In this document: positions 53,161 to 62,493 of the stretch, one piece after another
How positions within the stretch are numbered: position 1 is the stretch's first letter
Layout: every line of letters starts with the position of its first letter
Source of the DNA: an uncultured Roseateles sp.
GTDB taxonomy: Bacteria > Pseudomonadota > Gammaproteobacteria > Burkholderiales > Burkholderiaceae_C
NCBI RefSeq assembly: GCF_963422335.1
Contig: NZ_OY729424.1
Location: 3,596,001-3,660,000, forward strand
Direction: 5' to 3'
DNA: 64,000 nucleotides
Notes under the pieces: generated by a model
Database searches by the model: none
Seen by the model: the letters and a program-made list of their open reading frames with translations, nothing else
What the model was told of the DNA's origin: nothing
Position numbers and translations under genes: made by a program

Positions 53161-54762
53161 TCAGCGCCGGCTCAGCTGTCGGGTGGCCGGTGCGCCGATG
53201 GTGTTGAGCGCCACCGTGCTGCGGCCGCTGGTGCGCAAGACCTTGCGCGCCGGCTTCAGATTCTTGCCGACAGAGGCGGTGCGCACCGGCGTGGCGGCGG
53301 TGTAGACCACCAAAGTCTGACCGGCCTTCAGCGCGCTCTTGGCATTCAGCTTGTTCCATGACGCCAGCTGTTCGCTGCTGACGCGGTAACGCTTGGCCAC
53401 GCCGGCCAGCGTGTCGCCCTTGCCGGCCTTGAAGGCAACGCGCTGCAGCGGCGGCACGTCGGGGGCGAGAGTGATGCTGGCGTTCTCGGCCAGATGTTCG
53501 GACACATCGTCCAGGCGGTGCAGGCCGCGCGGCACCAGCAGGGTCGAACCCTGCTTGACCAGCATGCGCGGCGGTATCTTGTTGATCTCGCTCAGTGCGG
53601 CCTCGCTCATGCCCACCAGCTTGGCGGCCTCGGCAGGCTTCAGGGTGCGAGGAGCCACCCAGGCCGTCCAACTGGCCAGCGGGCCCTGGTGCGAGGCCAG
53701 GCGGCGAACGAAGTGGCTGGCGTTGTCGTAGGGCAGCAGCACTTGCTGGGTGCCGGCGGCGAGTATCACCGGCTTGTTCATCTGCGGGTTGTAGAGCTTG
53801 AAATCGTCGACCTCCAGGCCGGCCAGGCGGGCGGCCACATCGACGTCCATGTCGCGGTCAATCTTCACACTCAGGAAGAAGGGGTGGTTGGCCACCGGCG
53901 GCAGGCTCAGGCCGTAGGTATCCGGCCGGGCGATGATGTTCTTCACCGCCTGCAGCTTGGGGATGTAGTAGCGCGTCTCGTCGGGCATGCGCAGGCTCAG
54001 ATAGTCGGTCGGCAGGCCGGCCTTCTCGTTGCGGGCGATCGCCTTCTGCACATTGCCCTGGCCCCAGTTGTAGGCGGCCAGCGCCAGATGCCAGTCGCCG
54101 AACATGCCGTGCAGCTTGTCCAGATAGTCGAGCGCGGCCCGGGTTGAGGCCAGCACGTCGCGGCGGTCGTCGCGGAACACGTTTTGCTTGAGCGCGAAGT
54201 CGCGCCCGGTGGCCGGCACGAACTGCCACATGCCCGAGGCCTTGGCGGTGGACATGGCCTGCGGATTGAAGGCGCTCTCGACGAAGGGCAGCAGGGCCAG
54301 TTCGGCGGGCATGCCGCGCTTCTCGACCTCTTCGATGATGTGATAGAGGTAGCGGCTGCCGCGTTCCGTCATGCGCTGCACATAGTCGGGGCGGGTGCTG
54401 TACCACTGCTCGGCCTTGCCGACCAGCTCACCGTCCAGGTCTTGCAGCGCAAAGCCCTTGCGCACACGCGCCCACAGGTCGGCCTGAGCCTGGCTGTCAT
54501 CCAGATCGATCTTGGCGCCGGGTTGCAGGCTGTCTTCCAGCAGCGCCGCCGACATCTGGTCAAAGGCTGCGGCCGAGGCCCGGGTGACCGGTGCGGACTC
54601 GACGCTGCGGTTGCTGGACAGGGCAACCGACGGCGTCGTGGTGTTTTCAGAGGGGACCGTACTCACCGGAGCGGTGGTGGCACAGGCTGCGAGCAGCAGG
54701 GTCAGCAGAGGCAGGAGTCGCGGCAGTGAGCCGTGGACGGAGTGGCGTGGGCTATCAGTCAT
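53161..54762 (-). CDS. mltD: Membrane-bound lytic murein transglycosylase D
   Basis: 533-residue lipoprotein that cleaves peptidoglycan. A lipobox (LLLAAC near residues 25-30) follows the signal helix. The SLT catalytic domain has the catalytic Glu in LALLPFVESAFNPQAMS, then SGMWQFVPATGRDFAL and YNWGQGNVQKAI. At least one clear LysM repeat is at the C-terminal side (KAGKGDTLAGVAKRYRVSSE). The start at 54762 overlaps the gloB stop (ATGA), so it is coupled to gloB. Confidence 0.93.
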   Translation of the reverse strand: MTDSPRHSVHGSLPRLLPLLTLLLAACATTAPVSTVPSENTTTPSVALSSNRSVESAPVTRASAAAFDQMSAALLEDSLQPGAKIDLDDSQAQADLWARVRKGFALQDLDGELVGKAEQWYSTRPDYVQRMTERGSRYLYHIIEEVEKRGMPAELALLPFVESAFNPQAMSTAKASGMWQFVPATGRDFALKQNVFRDDRRDVLASTRAALDYLDKLHGMFGDWHLALAAYNWGQGNVQKAIARNEKAGLPTDYLSLRMPDETRYYIPKLQAVKNIIARPDTYGLSLPPVANHPFFLSVKIDRDMDVDVAARLAGLEVDDFKLYNPQMNKPVILAAGTQQVLLPYDNASHFVRRLASHQGPLASWTAWVAPRTLKPAEAAKLVGMSEAALSEINKIPPRMLVKQGSTLLVPRGLHRLDDVSEHLAENASITLAPDVPPLQRVAFKAGKGDTLAGVAKRYRVSSEQLASWNKLNAKSALKAGQTLVVYTAATPVRTASVGKNLKPARKVLRTSGRSTVALNTIGAPATRQLSRR

Positions 54763-55541
54763 CGGAATTCGTTCTTCCATTGGCGCAGGGCGGTGAACAC
54801 CGAGACGGGATCAGCGTCTGCGGCACCATGATGGCTGGCGGCCCTGATCACGGCAGGCTCGGCGCAGCGCAGGAATGGATTGATGGCGAGCTCGCGCGTC
54901 AGGCGCGAGGGCAGGGTGGGCTGGTGCAGCGCGCGTTGCGCCTGGCACCATTGTTGGTAGTCGGCCAAGGCCGCGTTGTCGGGCTCGACCGCAGTGGCAA
55001 AGCGCAGATTGGACAGGGTGTATTCGTGGGCGCAGCATACCCGTGTTGTGCCCGGCAGGCCAGCCAGCCGCGACAGCGAGTCATGCATCTGCGCCGGCGT
55101 GCCCTCGAACAGCCGCCCGCAGCCGCCGGAGAACAGCGTGTCGCCGCAGAACAGCACCGGGGCCGCATCGCTGCTGCCGATCAGGCTCGGCAGGTAGTAG
55201 GCGATATGGCCGGCGGTGTGGCCCGGTACGTCCAGTACCTTGAAGTCCAGGTCCATCAGCGTGACCGTGTCGCCGCCGCGGCAGGTCGTGTACGGACCGG
55301 GAATGTCCTCGGTGGCCGGGCCGAACACCGGGCCTTGCAGATGCGCGCGCAGCGCTTCCAGGCCACCGACGTGATCGCCATGGTGGTGGGTCACTAGAAT
55401 GCCTGCCAGGCGCAGACCCCTGCTGCTCAGTGCTTGCAGCACCGGCGCCGCTTCCCCCGGATCGACCACGATGGCGTTCGCGCCATCGTGAAGCATCCAG
55501 ATGTAGTTGTCTGTGAAGGCAGGCAGTGCGATAAGGTTCAT
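54759..55541 (-). CDS. gloB: Hydroxyacylglutathione hydrolase (glyoxalase II)
   Basis: 260 residues. Hydrolyses S-lactoylglutathione in methylglyoxal detoxification. Metallo-beta-lactamase fold with the di-metal motif THHHGDH (51-57) and the later ligands in LDVPGHTAGHI and CAHEYTLSN. The ATG at 55541 (MNLIALPAFTDNYIW) is the family start. Its start codon overlaps the divergent methyltransferase start codon: CATG at 55539-55542 encodes both. Confidence 0.96.
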   Translation of the reverse strand: MNLIALPAFTDNYIWMLHDGANAIVVDPGEAAPVLQALSSRGLRLAGILVTHHHGDHVGGLEALRAHLQGPVFGPATEDIPGPYTTCRGGDTVTLMDLDFKVLDVPGHTAGHIAYYLPSLIGSSDAAPVLFCGDTLFSGGCGRLFEGTPAQMHDSLSRLAGLPGTTRVCCAHEYTLSNLRFATAVEPDNAALADYQQWCQAQRALHQPTLPSRLTRELAINPFLRCAEPAVIRAASHHGAADADPVSVFTALRQWKNEFR

Positions 55542-56334
55542 GGCAGGCAATCCATCGATTATAGAGTTGGCCCACTGGCTGCAAACCCCTGCGGGCCGCT
55601 ATATGCTGGCCTGGGAACAGGCGCAGCTGGATGCCGCCGTGGTCGATCTGTTCGGCTTCCACGCCTTGCAGCTGGGCCTGCCCGAGCTTGACGCCCTGCG
55701 TACCAACCGCATGCCGCACCGCTGGCTGGCCCTGCAGCAGGCCCGGCTTGACGAGGCGGAGCAGCCCATGGCTGGCAACGCGGCGCTGCATTGCGATTTT
55801 GACGCACTGCCCTTCGATACCAACAGCCTGGACCTGGTCGTGCTGCCTCATGCGCTGGAGCTGGCCCGGGACCCGCACCAGACCCTGCGCGAGGTCGACC
55901 GCGTGCTGCGGCCCGAGGGTCGGGTCGTGATACTGGGCCTGAACCCGACCAGCCTGTGGGCGCTGCGCCAGCGCCTGGGGCGCCTGCGTGGCCATCTGCC
56001 GGGCCGCAAGGGCGAGCCGGGCCTGTTCCTGCCCAGCAGCGGCGAGTTCATCGGCTACTGGCGCTTGCGCGACTGGCTGCGCCTGCTCAGCTTCGAGGTC
56101 GAGGGCGCGCAGTTCGGCTGCTACCGCCCGCCGGGCCTGAGCGAGCGCTGGATGCAGCGCCACGCCTGGATGGAGGGCGCGGGCTCGCGCTGGTGGCCGG
56201 TGCTGGGCGCGGTCTATTTCCTGGTGGCCGTCAAGCGTGTGCCTGGCATGCGTCTGGTCGGCCTGCTGCCGCAAACCCGCAAGGTGCCCAAGGCCGCGGC
56301 GGTGGCAGCGCACAACAACAAAGAGCTTTCATGA
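55540..56334 (+). CDS. SAM-dependent class I methyltransferase
   Basis: 264-residue methyltransferase (Methyltransf_11 type), shorter than usual at the SAM-binding end. Features: LDLVVLPHALELARDPHQTL, then REVDRVLRPEGRVVILGLNP. The acceptor is unknown. It is followed by rnhA (ATGA overlap), a common arrangement beside gloB in beta-proteobacteria. The start at 55540 falls within the CATG shared with gloB; the next in-frame possible starts lie inside the conserved region. Confidence 0.85.
   Translation: MAGNPSIIELAHWLQTPAGRYMLAWEQAQLDAAVVDLFGFHALQLGLPELDALRTNRMPHRWLALQQARLDEAEQPMAGNAALHCDFDALPFDTNSLDLVVLPHALELARDPHQTLREVDRVLRPEGRVVILGLNPTSLWALRQRLGRLRGHLPGRKGEPGLFLPSSGEFIGYWRLRDWLRLLSFEVEGAQFGCYRPPGLSERWMQRHAWMEGAGSRWWPVLGAVYFLVAVKRVPGMRLVGLLPQTRKVPKAAAVAAHNNKELS
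55558..55585 (-). promoter_or_regulatory. Possible gloB-mltD promoter inside the methyltransferase gene
   Basis: On the minus strand: -10 TATAAT (55558-55563) and -35-like TTTGCA (55580-55585), 16-base spacer. Its start would give a leader of about ten bases before the gloB ATG. Confidence 0.35.
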
Positions 56335-56804
56335 CAGAGAAACAAGAACCCATTGCCTCGATTCAACGCCCCAAGGTGACGGTCTACACCGATGGTGCCT
56401 GCAAGGGCAACCCCGGCCCCGGCGGCTGGGGCGCCTGGCTCAATTCCGGCGGTCATGACAAGGAGTTGTTTGGTGGCGAGCCCAACACCACCAACAACCG
56501 CATGGAGCTGACGGCTGTGATCGAGGCCCTGGCCTCGCTGAAGCGCACCTGCGACGTGACGCTGTACACCGACAGCCAGTACGTGCGCAAGGGCATCACC
56601 GAATGGATCATCGGCTGGAAGCAGCGCGGCTGGCAGACCGCCGACAAGAAGCCGGTCAAGAACGTGGACCTGTGGCAGCGGCTGGATGCGCTGCGCCATC
56701 TGCACCAGGTGGATTGGCGCTGGGTCAAGGGCCATGCCGGCGACCCCGGCAACGAGCGCGCCGACGCGCTGGCCAACAAGGGTGCAGCCTCGGTGGGGCG
56801 CTGA
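56331..56804 (+). CDS. rnhA: Ribonuclease HI
   Basis: 157-residue RNase H that degrades RNA in RNA-DNA hybrids. All catalytic residues are present: D21, E59, D81, D145, with His135 in the KGHAGD loop. The ten-residue N-terminal extension relative to E. coli is small. The start overlaps the methyltransferase stop. Confidence 0.97.
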   Translation: MTEKQEPIASIQRPKVTVYTDGACKGNPGPGGWGAWLNSGGHDKELFGGEPNTTNNRMELTAVIEALASLKRTCDVTLYTDSQYVRKGITEWIIGWKQRGWQTADKKPVKNVDLWQRLDALRHLHQVDWRWVKGHAGDPGNERADALANKGAASVGR

Positions 56805-56920
56805 TGGTCAGGGTTACTGCCTAGTCACCGCTCGCCAATCGCACACCGCTGACCGGGCCTTCACGGCCCTGGGGCTCCACCGCGCAATCGCCGTTACAGT
56901 CCGCGCTCGGAGAATTCGGC

Positions 56921-58114
56921 ATGAGTGTCAAAAAATTACATACTTTGGTGGCTGTGGCCGCGCTGGTGGCGATCAGCGCCGCAGCGTATTGGTGGCAGCA
57001 CAAGCCGGGGGCGACCTTGGCTGCGGGCCCGGTGTCGGGCGCGGCCCAGAATCAGCCAGGTCGTCCCGGGCCGGGCGGCCCCTCGGGCCCCGTCAGCGTC
57101 GAGGTGGGCCGGGTCGCGGTGATGAATCTGCGCGACGAGGCCCAGGCGGTGGGCAGCCTGCGCTCGCGCCAGGCGGTGGTGCTGCGCCCCGAGGTCAGCG
57201 GCCGGATTTCGGCGCTGGGCTTTGTTGATGGCCAGCGCGTGCGCAAGGGCCAGCTGATGGTGCAGCTCGACGACGCCTTGCAGGTGGCTCAGCTGCAGCA
57301 GGCCGAGGCCCAGGCCGGCATTGCGCGCACCAGCCTGCAGCGCAACCGCGAGTTGCTGGCACAAAACTTTGTCAGCGCCAGCGTGGTCGATCAGGCCCTG
57401 GCCAATCTGCAGGTGGCCGATGCCCAGGTGGCGCTGGCCAGGGCGCAGCTGAGCCGGCTGAAGATCGTCGCCCCGTTCGATGCCCTGGTGGGCATACGCG
57501 CCGTCAATCTGGGCGACTACGTCAAGGATGGTGCCGACCTGGTGAGCCTGGAAGACAGTTCCAGCATGTGGGTCGAGTTCCGCCTGCCCGAGCGCTTTGT
57601 GCCCCGCCTCAAGGCCGGCCAGAGCGTCGATCTGACCTTGGACGCGCTGCCCAGGCAGGTGTTCCAGGCCAAGGTGGACGTGGTCGATGTGCAGTTCGAT
57701 GCCAACGGGCGATCGATGCTGGTGCGTGCCAAGCTGATGGGCCCGACCGCCGATCTGCGCTCCGGCCTGTTCGCCCGCGTCAATGTGGTGCTGGGCGAGC
57801 GCCCGAATGCGCTGGTCGTGCCCGAGGAGGCCCTGGTGCCCCAGGGCGGCAAGCAGTACATCGTCAAGCTGGTCGATGGCCCCAAGGGCAGGCAATCGCA
57901 GCGCGTCGAGGCGCAGCTGGGCATGCGGGTGCCGGGCAAGGTCGAGCTGCTGGGCGGCGTCAAGGACGGCGACGTGGTCGTCACTGCGGGCCAGGCGCGC
58001 TTGATGCGCGGCGAGGGCCAGTTGGTCAATATCGTCGATGTGGACAAGCAGGGCGGTGCGCCACGCAGCGCCGAGGCCTCCGGCCCGCAGGGTGCCAGCG
58101 TGGCCTCGCGCTGA
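56921..58114 (+). CDS. RND efflux periplasmic adaptor (membrane fusion protein)
   Basis: 397 residues. An N-terminal membrane anchor (LVAVAALVAISAAAY) precedes a Gly/Pro-rich linker, then a lipoyl-like half (RPEVSGRISALGFVDGQRV, KGQLMVQLDD), an alpha hairpin, and a beta-barrel region. Links the inner-membrane RND pump at 58151 to an outer-membrane channel; no TolC-type gene is adjacent. GGAG precedes the start. The pump gene follows by 36 bases. Confidence 0.92.
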   Translation: MSVKKLHTLVAVAALVAISAAAYWWQHKPGATLAAGPVSGAAQNQPGRPGPGGPSGPVSVEVGRVAVMNLRDEAQAVGSLRSRQAVVLRPEVSGRISALGFVDGQRVRKGQLMVQLDDALQVAQLQQAEAQAGIARTSLQRNRELLAQNFVSASVVDQALANLQVADAQVALARAQLSRLKIVAPFDALVGIRAVNLGDYVKDGADLVSLEDSSSMWVEFRLPERFVPRLKAGQSVDLTLDALPRQVFQAKVDVVDVQFDANGRSMLVRAKLMGPTADLRSGLFARVNVVLGERPNALVVPEEALVPQGGKQYIVKLVDGPKGRQSQRVEAQLGMRVPGKVELLGGVKDGDVVVTAGQARLMRGEGQLVNIVDVDKQGGAPRSAEASGPQGASVASR

Positions 58115-58150
58115 GCGCCTCGCAGTCACGCCCACGCTCAAGGAGTCGGC

Positions 58151-61100
58151 ATGCGTCTCTCAGAAATCTCCATCCGTCGCCCGGTGTTTGCGACCGTGAT
58201 GTCGCTGCTGCTGTTGCTGGTCGGCATCGTCTCGTTCGACCGGCTGAGTCTGCGCGAGTACCCGCGCATCGACGAGCCGGTGGTGACGGTCAGTACCCGC
58301 TTGATCGGCGCGTCCAGCGAGGTGATCGAATCGCAAGTCAGCAAACCGCTGGAGGACTCCATCGCCGGCATTGACGGCGTTGACATCCTGACCTCGATCT
58401 CGCGCTCGGAGCAGAGCCAGATCACGGTGCGTTTCAAGCTTGAGAAGAACCCCGACGATGCCGCCGCCGATGTACGCGACCGTGTCGCCCGCGTGCGCGG
58501 CCGCCTGCCCGATGCCATTGACGAGCCGGTGGTGGCCAAGGTCGAGGCCGATGCCACGCCGACGATCTGGATTGCCTTCACCAGCGAGTCGCTGTCGCCG
58601 CTGGAGATCACCGACCTGGTGAACCGCGTCGTCAAGCCGCGGCTGCAGACCGTGCCTGGCGTGGCTGATGTGCAGATCGGCGGCGACCGCAAGTACGCGA
58701 TGCGCATCTGGCTCGATGCCGACCGCCTGGCCGCCTACCGCCTGACCGTGCAGGATGTGGAGGACGCGTTGCGCAAGCAGAACCTCGAGGTGCCGGCTGG
58801 CCGTATCGAGAGCCAGCAGCGCGAGTTCAACGTCACCGCCCGCACCGATCTGAACACCGTCGCCCAGTTCAGCGAGGTGGCGCTGCGCCAGGTCAACGGC
58901 ATCACCGTGCGCCTGAAGGACGTGGCCCGCGTCGAAGAAGCCGCGGCCAGCGAGCGCTCGCGCGTGCGCCTGAATGGTGTGCCGTCGGTGAGCCTGGGCG
59001 TGGTCCGCCAGGCCACGGCCAATCCGCTGGAGGTCTCGGCCGGGGTGCGCGCCATCCTGCCGCGCATCCAGCAGGACCTGCCCGAAGCGGTGACCGTTCG
59101 GCCGGCCAATGACAACTCGATCTTCATTGACCGCTCGATCAAGTCCGTCTACTCGACGATTGCCGAGTCGGTGGCCCTGGTGGCCCTGGTGGTGTTCGTG
59201 TTCCTGCGCACCCTGCGCGCCTCCATCATCCCGCTGGTGACGATTCCGATCAGCCTGATCGGCTCGTTCGCGCTGATGGCCGCGGCCGGCTTCACCGTCA
59301 ACACGCTGACGCTGCTGGCCCTGGTGCTGGCCATAGGCCTGGTGGTGGACGATGCCATCGTCGTGCTGGAGAACATCTTCCGCCATATCGAGGAGGGCCT
59401 GAGCCCGTTCCAGGCGGCGCTGAAGGGCGCCAAGGAAATCGGCTTCGCGGTGATGGCCATGACCCTGACCCTGGCGGCCGTATTCGCGCCGCTGGCCTTC
59501 ACGCCGGGCCGCACCGGCCGGCTGTTCGTCGAGTTCGCGCTGACGCTGGCCGGGGCGGTGATCGTCTCCGGCTTCGTGGCCCTGACGCTGACGCCGATGA
59601 TGTGCAGCAAGCTGCTGCGCCACAACGCCAAGCCGAATCGTTTCGACCGGGGCATGGAGCGGGTGCTGGTCTCTATCACCGAGCGCTACGCCGCTGCGCT
59701 GCGCGCCGTGCTGGGCCAGCGCTGGGCCGTCGTGCTGGTGATGCTGGCCTCGGGGGCGGGCAGCTGGTGGTTGTTCAGCACCGCCAAGTCCGAGCTGGCG
59801 CCGATGGAGGACCGCGGCGTCATCATCATGCCTATCAGTGCGCCCGATGGCGCCACCCTGGACTTCACGGCCCGCTACCTGGATGCGATCGACCGCATCT
59901 CGTCCGGTTACCCCGAGTTCGACCGCGTGTTCCTGTTCGCCGGCGGCGGCATCGTGTCTCAGGGCACGGCCATTCTGCGAGCGGTGGACTGGAGCGAACG
60001 CTCGCGCAGCACCCAGGAGCTGGCCCGTTCGCTGCAGCCTCAGGTCAGCCTGCTGCCGGGCGTGACGGCCTTCCCGATCACGCCGCCCAGCCTGGGCCAG
60101 GGCTTCCGCGAGCGGCCGATCAACTTCGTCATCGTGACCAGCGACAGCTATGCCAACCTGGCCCATGTGACGCAGCAGATGATGGCCGAGATGGGCAAGA
60201 ACCCCGGCTTTGTGCAGCCCGACAACGATCTGCGCCTGAACAAGCCCGAGGTCTTTCTGGAGGTGGACCGCGAGCGCGCCGCCGACCTCGGGGTCAGCGT
60301 CGACCAGATCGCCCGCACCGTCGAGTCCATGCTGGGTGGCCGCGCTGTCACGCGCTACAAGCGCGACGCCGATCAATACGACGTGATGGTACAGACCGAG
60401 GCCCAGGGCCGCACCACGCCCGAGCACATCGAGAAACTGTTCGTGCGCGGCCGTGGCGACACGATGCTGCCGCTGTCCAGCCTGGTCAAGGTGCGCGAGG
60501 CGGTGAGCCCGCGCGAGCTGAACCACTTCAACCAGCGGCGCTCGGTCTCCATCACTTCAAACCTGGCCCCGGGCTATTCGCTGGGCGAGGCCTTGCAGTT
60601 CATGGACGACGCCTCGCGCAGGGTGCTGCCGGTCGGCTATGCGACCGAGCTCAACGGCGTGTCGCGCGAGTTCAAGTCCAGCAAGGGCGCGCTGGGCCTG
60701 GTATTTGTGCTGGCCGGCTTGTTCATTTTCCTGGTGCTGGCGGCGCAGTTCGAAAGCTTTGTTGATCCGCTGATCATCATGACGGCCGTGCCGCTGTCCA
60801 TGGTCGGCGCACTGGCGGCGCTGCAGTGGTCGGGCGGCACCTTGAATGTCTATTCGCAGATCGGCCTGATCACCCTGGTCGGGCTGATCACCAAGCACGG
60901 CATCCTGATCGTCGAGTTCAGCAACCAGCTGCGCCAGGCCGGCAAGGACACGCTGGAGGCGGTGATCGAGGCCAGCGCGCTGCGCCTGCGCCCCATCCTG
61001 ATGACCACCGGCGCCATGGTGCTGGGGGCGGTGCCGCTGGCCCTGGCCTCCGGCGCCGGCGCCGAGAGCCGCCAGCAGATCGGCTGGGTCATCGTTGGCG

Positions 61101-61210
61101 GCATGTCGCTGGGCACGGCGCTGACGCTGTTCGTCGTGCCGACGATGTACAGCCTGCTGGCCCGCAAACGCGTGCCGGGTGAGATCACGACGGCTGCCGT
61201 GGCTTCCTAA
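58151..61210 (+). CDS. RND family multidrug efflux pump subunit
   Basis: 1019-residue inner-membrane transporter of the hydrophobe-exporting RND class (AcrB/MexB-like). Typical start RLSEISIRRPVFATVMSLLL, periplasmic docking domains, and the proton-relay pair in TM4 (IGLVVDDAIVVLENI). The later GLITKHGILIVEF region is conserved. Substrate unknown. Its last 26 bases overlap the end of the convergent GNAT gene. Confidence 0.95.
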   Translation: MRLSEISIRRPVFATVMSLLLLLVGIVSFDRLSLREYPRIDEPVVTVSTRLIGASSEVIESQVSKPLEDSIAGIDGVDILTSISRSEQSQITVRFKLEKNPDDAAADVRDRVARVRGRLPDAIDEPVVAKVEADATPTIWIAFTSESLSPLEITDLVNRVVKPRLQTVPGVADVQIGGDRKYAMRIWLDADRLAAYRLTVQDVEDALRKQNLEVPAGRIESQQREFNVTARTDLNTVAQFSEVALRQVNGITVRLKDVARVEEAAASERSRVRLNGVPSVSLGVVRQATANPLEVSAGVRAILPRIQQDLPEAVTVRPANDNSIFIDRSIKSVYSTIAESVALVALVVFVFLRTLRASIIPLVTIPISLIGSFALMAAAGFTVNTLTLLALVLAIGLVVDDAIVVLENIFRHIEEGLSPFQAALKGAKEIGFAVMAMTLTLAAVFAPLAFTPGRTGRLFVEFALTLAGAVIVSGFVALTLTPMMCSKLLRHNAKPNRFDRGMERVLVSITERYAAALRAVLGQRWAVVLVMLASGAGSWWLFSTAKSELAPMEDRGVIIMPISAPDGATLDFTARYLDAIDRISSGYPEFDRVFLFAGGGIVSQGTAILRAVDWSERSRSTQELARSLQPQVSLLPGVTAFPITPPSLGQGFRERPINFVIVTSDSYANLAHVTQQMMAEMGKNPGFVQPDNDLRLNKPEVFLEVDRERAADLGVSVDQIARTVESMLGGRAVTRYKRDADQYDVMVQTEAQGRTTPEHIEKLFVRGRGDTMLPLSSLVKVREAVSPRELNHFNQRRSVSITSNLAPGYSLGEALQFMDDASRRVLPVGYATELNGVSREFKSSKGALGLVFVLAGLFIFLVLAAQFESFVDPLIIMTAVPLSMVGALAALQWSGGTLNVYSQIGLITLVGLITKHGILIVEFSNQLRQAGKDTLEAVIEASALRLRPILMTTGAMVLGAVPLALASGAGAESRQQIGWVIVGGMSLGTALTLFVVPTMYSLLARKRVPGEITTAAVAS

Positions 61211-61691
61211 CCGGGCGCAGATAGTAGTTGTCGAACTCCGCCCGCTCGACCAGCTCGAAGCCGTGGCGGAGGTAGAAGCGGTTCGAATCGCTGTCGCGCA
61301 GCGCGCCTACGCGCACCGGCAGCGCGGCCGCGTCGGCCCGGGCGAAGACGTCGGCCAACACCGCCGCGCCCAGGCCCTGGCCCTGTGCGCCGGGAGCGAT
61401 GTACAGGTGGTCCAGCAGCAGTGCATCAGCCTGCGGCTTGACGACGACGAAGCCGACGCGTTCTCCATCCAGCAGGATGTGCCGGGTGTGCTCCGGCACA
61501 AAACCGGCCGCGAAGCGCTCGCGGGCCCTCTGCGGGTCGAAGCGACCGATGCGCTCCAGGCTTTCGCGCATTGCGGCGATGCGCAGGGCCAGCAGGGCTT
61601 CGAAGTCGCTGGCCTGCGCCGCCACAAAACTCAGGTCGACTGCCGCAGCCGTCTTGGGCCCTTGCAGCGGGTAGGATGGGATGTTCTTCAA
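61185..61691 (-). CDS. GNAT family N-acetyltransferase
   Basis: 168-residue acetyltransferase with the acetyl-CoA-binding motif in LYIAPGAQGQGLGAAVLADV. The probable start is a TTG at 61691 that overlaps the stop of the truncated ligase gene (TTGA), because no ATG lies before the conserved region VAAQASDFEALLALR. Acceptor unknown. Overlaps the RND gene tail to tail. Confidence 0.78.
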   Translation of the reverse strand: MKNIPSYPLQGPKTAAAVDLSFVAAQASDFEALLALRIAAMRESLERIGRFDPQRARERFAAGFVPEHTRHILLDGERVGFVVVKPQADALLLDHLYIAPGAQGQGLGAAVLADVFARADAAALPVRVGALRDSDSNRFYLRHGFELVERAEFDNYYLRPVRKPRQPS

Positions 61692-61966
61692 AGCATCGCC
61701 CTCTCGCGCGACGACTGAAAGTTCTGATCGTCGGCGCCCAGCATGGCGTAGCGGCAGCAAAAGCGCAGCGCGGCATGAGCCTTGGTGGCCGCCTGCACGT
61801 GCTGCAGATAGTCGGCCTCGGGCAATGCCTTGCAGCCGAACAGCAGCGTGAAATGCGGGGCGATCAGCTTCACCCGGTCCGGGTCGTGCCTGCCGCGAAA
61901 GGTCTGCAGGAACTGCCGGTCTGCGGCCGTGAGCGCCGGATAGGCGAGGGTGTAAAGCGTGCGCAT
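61688..61966 (-). pseudogene. Truncated 2'-5' RNA ligase family protein
   Basis: 92 residues matching only the N-terminal half of a 2'-5' RNA ligase/cyclic phosphodiesterase-type protein: the start MRTLYTLAYPALTAADRQFL and the first catalytic motif HFTL in APHFTLLFGCKALP. The second HxTx motif and the rest of the fold are missing; the frame ends after CCRYAMLGADDQ with a few unrelated residues. The stop overlaps the GNAT start. Either a gene fragment left by deletion or an unusually short homologue. Confidence 0.6.
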
Positions 61967-61978
61967 CAAGAGCCCCTG

Positions 61979-62368
61979 CTAGGCCGCCGTGGCAGCTTGC
62001 CATGCCAGGCTCGCCAAGCCTGCGACAAGACACCAGGCAAGCATCCCGAGGTAGAGCAGCATCGTTGCCTTTGTTCCGCCCCAGAGTCCCCGGCTGCGGA
62101 AGAAGTAGCCGGGCAGCATCAGCCACGACAGCGCAATGACCAGCCAGTTGAACGTTGTGCTGGTGAGGCGGGATCGTTGAATCAGGTCGGCCTTGTACCA
62201 GCAGTACAGCAGCGCCCAGGCCAGCAGGGTGGGCACCTCGGCAAGCAGGGCTAACGAGCGGCTTCGTGGTGAGTAGCTCAGCAGGACGCCGGCAAGCAAT
62301 GCGGTGACACCGATCGCAAGCAGGATCCGCTTCTTCTGGGTTTCCGTCTTGTGACTTGCAAACGGCAT
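61979..62368 (-). CDS. Small membrane protein, unknown function
   Basis: 129 residues with about four hydrophobic helices (ILLAIGVTALLAGVLLSY, LLAEVPTLLAWALLYCWY, FNWLVIALSWLMLPGYFF, MLLYLGMLAWCLVAGLASLA). No family recognised. It starts three bases below the 33-residue frame and is probably cotranscribed with it. Confidence 0.65.
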   Translation of the reverse strand: MPFASHKTETQKKRILLAIGVTALLAGVLLSYSPRSRSLALLAEVPTLLAWALLYCWYKADLIQRSRLTSTTFNWLVIALSWLMLPGYFFRSRGLWGGTKATMLLYLGMLAWCLVAGLASLAWQAATAA

Positions 62369-62371
62369 GTC

Positions 62372-62473
62372 TCAGCCCCGCCCGCGCATCGGCTTGATGG
62401 CCTCTATCTTGTTGCCCTGCTGAAGGGCCGCGAGCACGTCGGGTGGCAACGGGGCTGTAGTGGGTATCGTCAT
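62372..62473 (-). CDS. 33-residue small protein, L7/L12-like motif
   Basis: Short frame MTIPTTAPLPPDVLAALQQG followed by NKIEAIKPMRGRG. The centre resembles the LPPEVxxALxxGxKIEAIKxLR helix of small L7/L12-C-terminal-like proteins, but the continuation (usually a glycine-leucine helix) is missing. TTGGAG lies eight bases before the ATG, and it abuts the membrane-protein gene. Possibly a remnant of a longer gene. Confidence 0.5.
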   Translation of the reverse strand: MTIPTTAPLPPDVLAALQQGNKIEAIKPMRGRG

Positions 62474-62493
62474 GGCGTGGCTCCAATGCCTTG

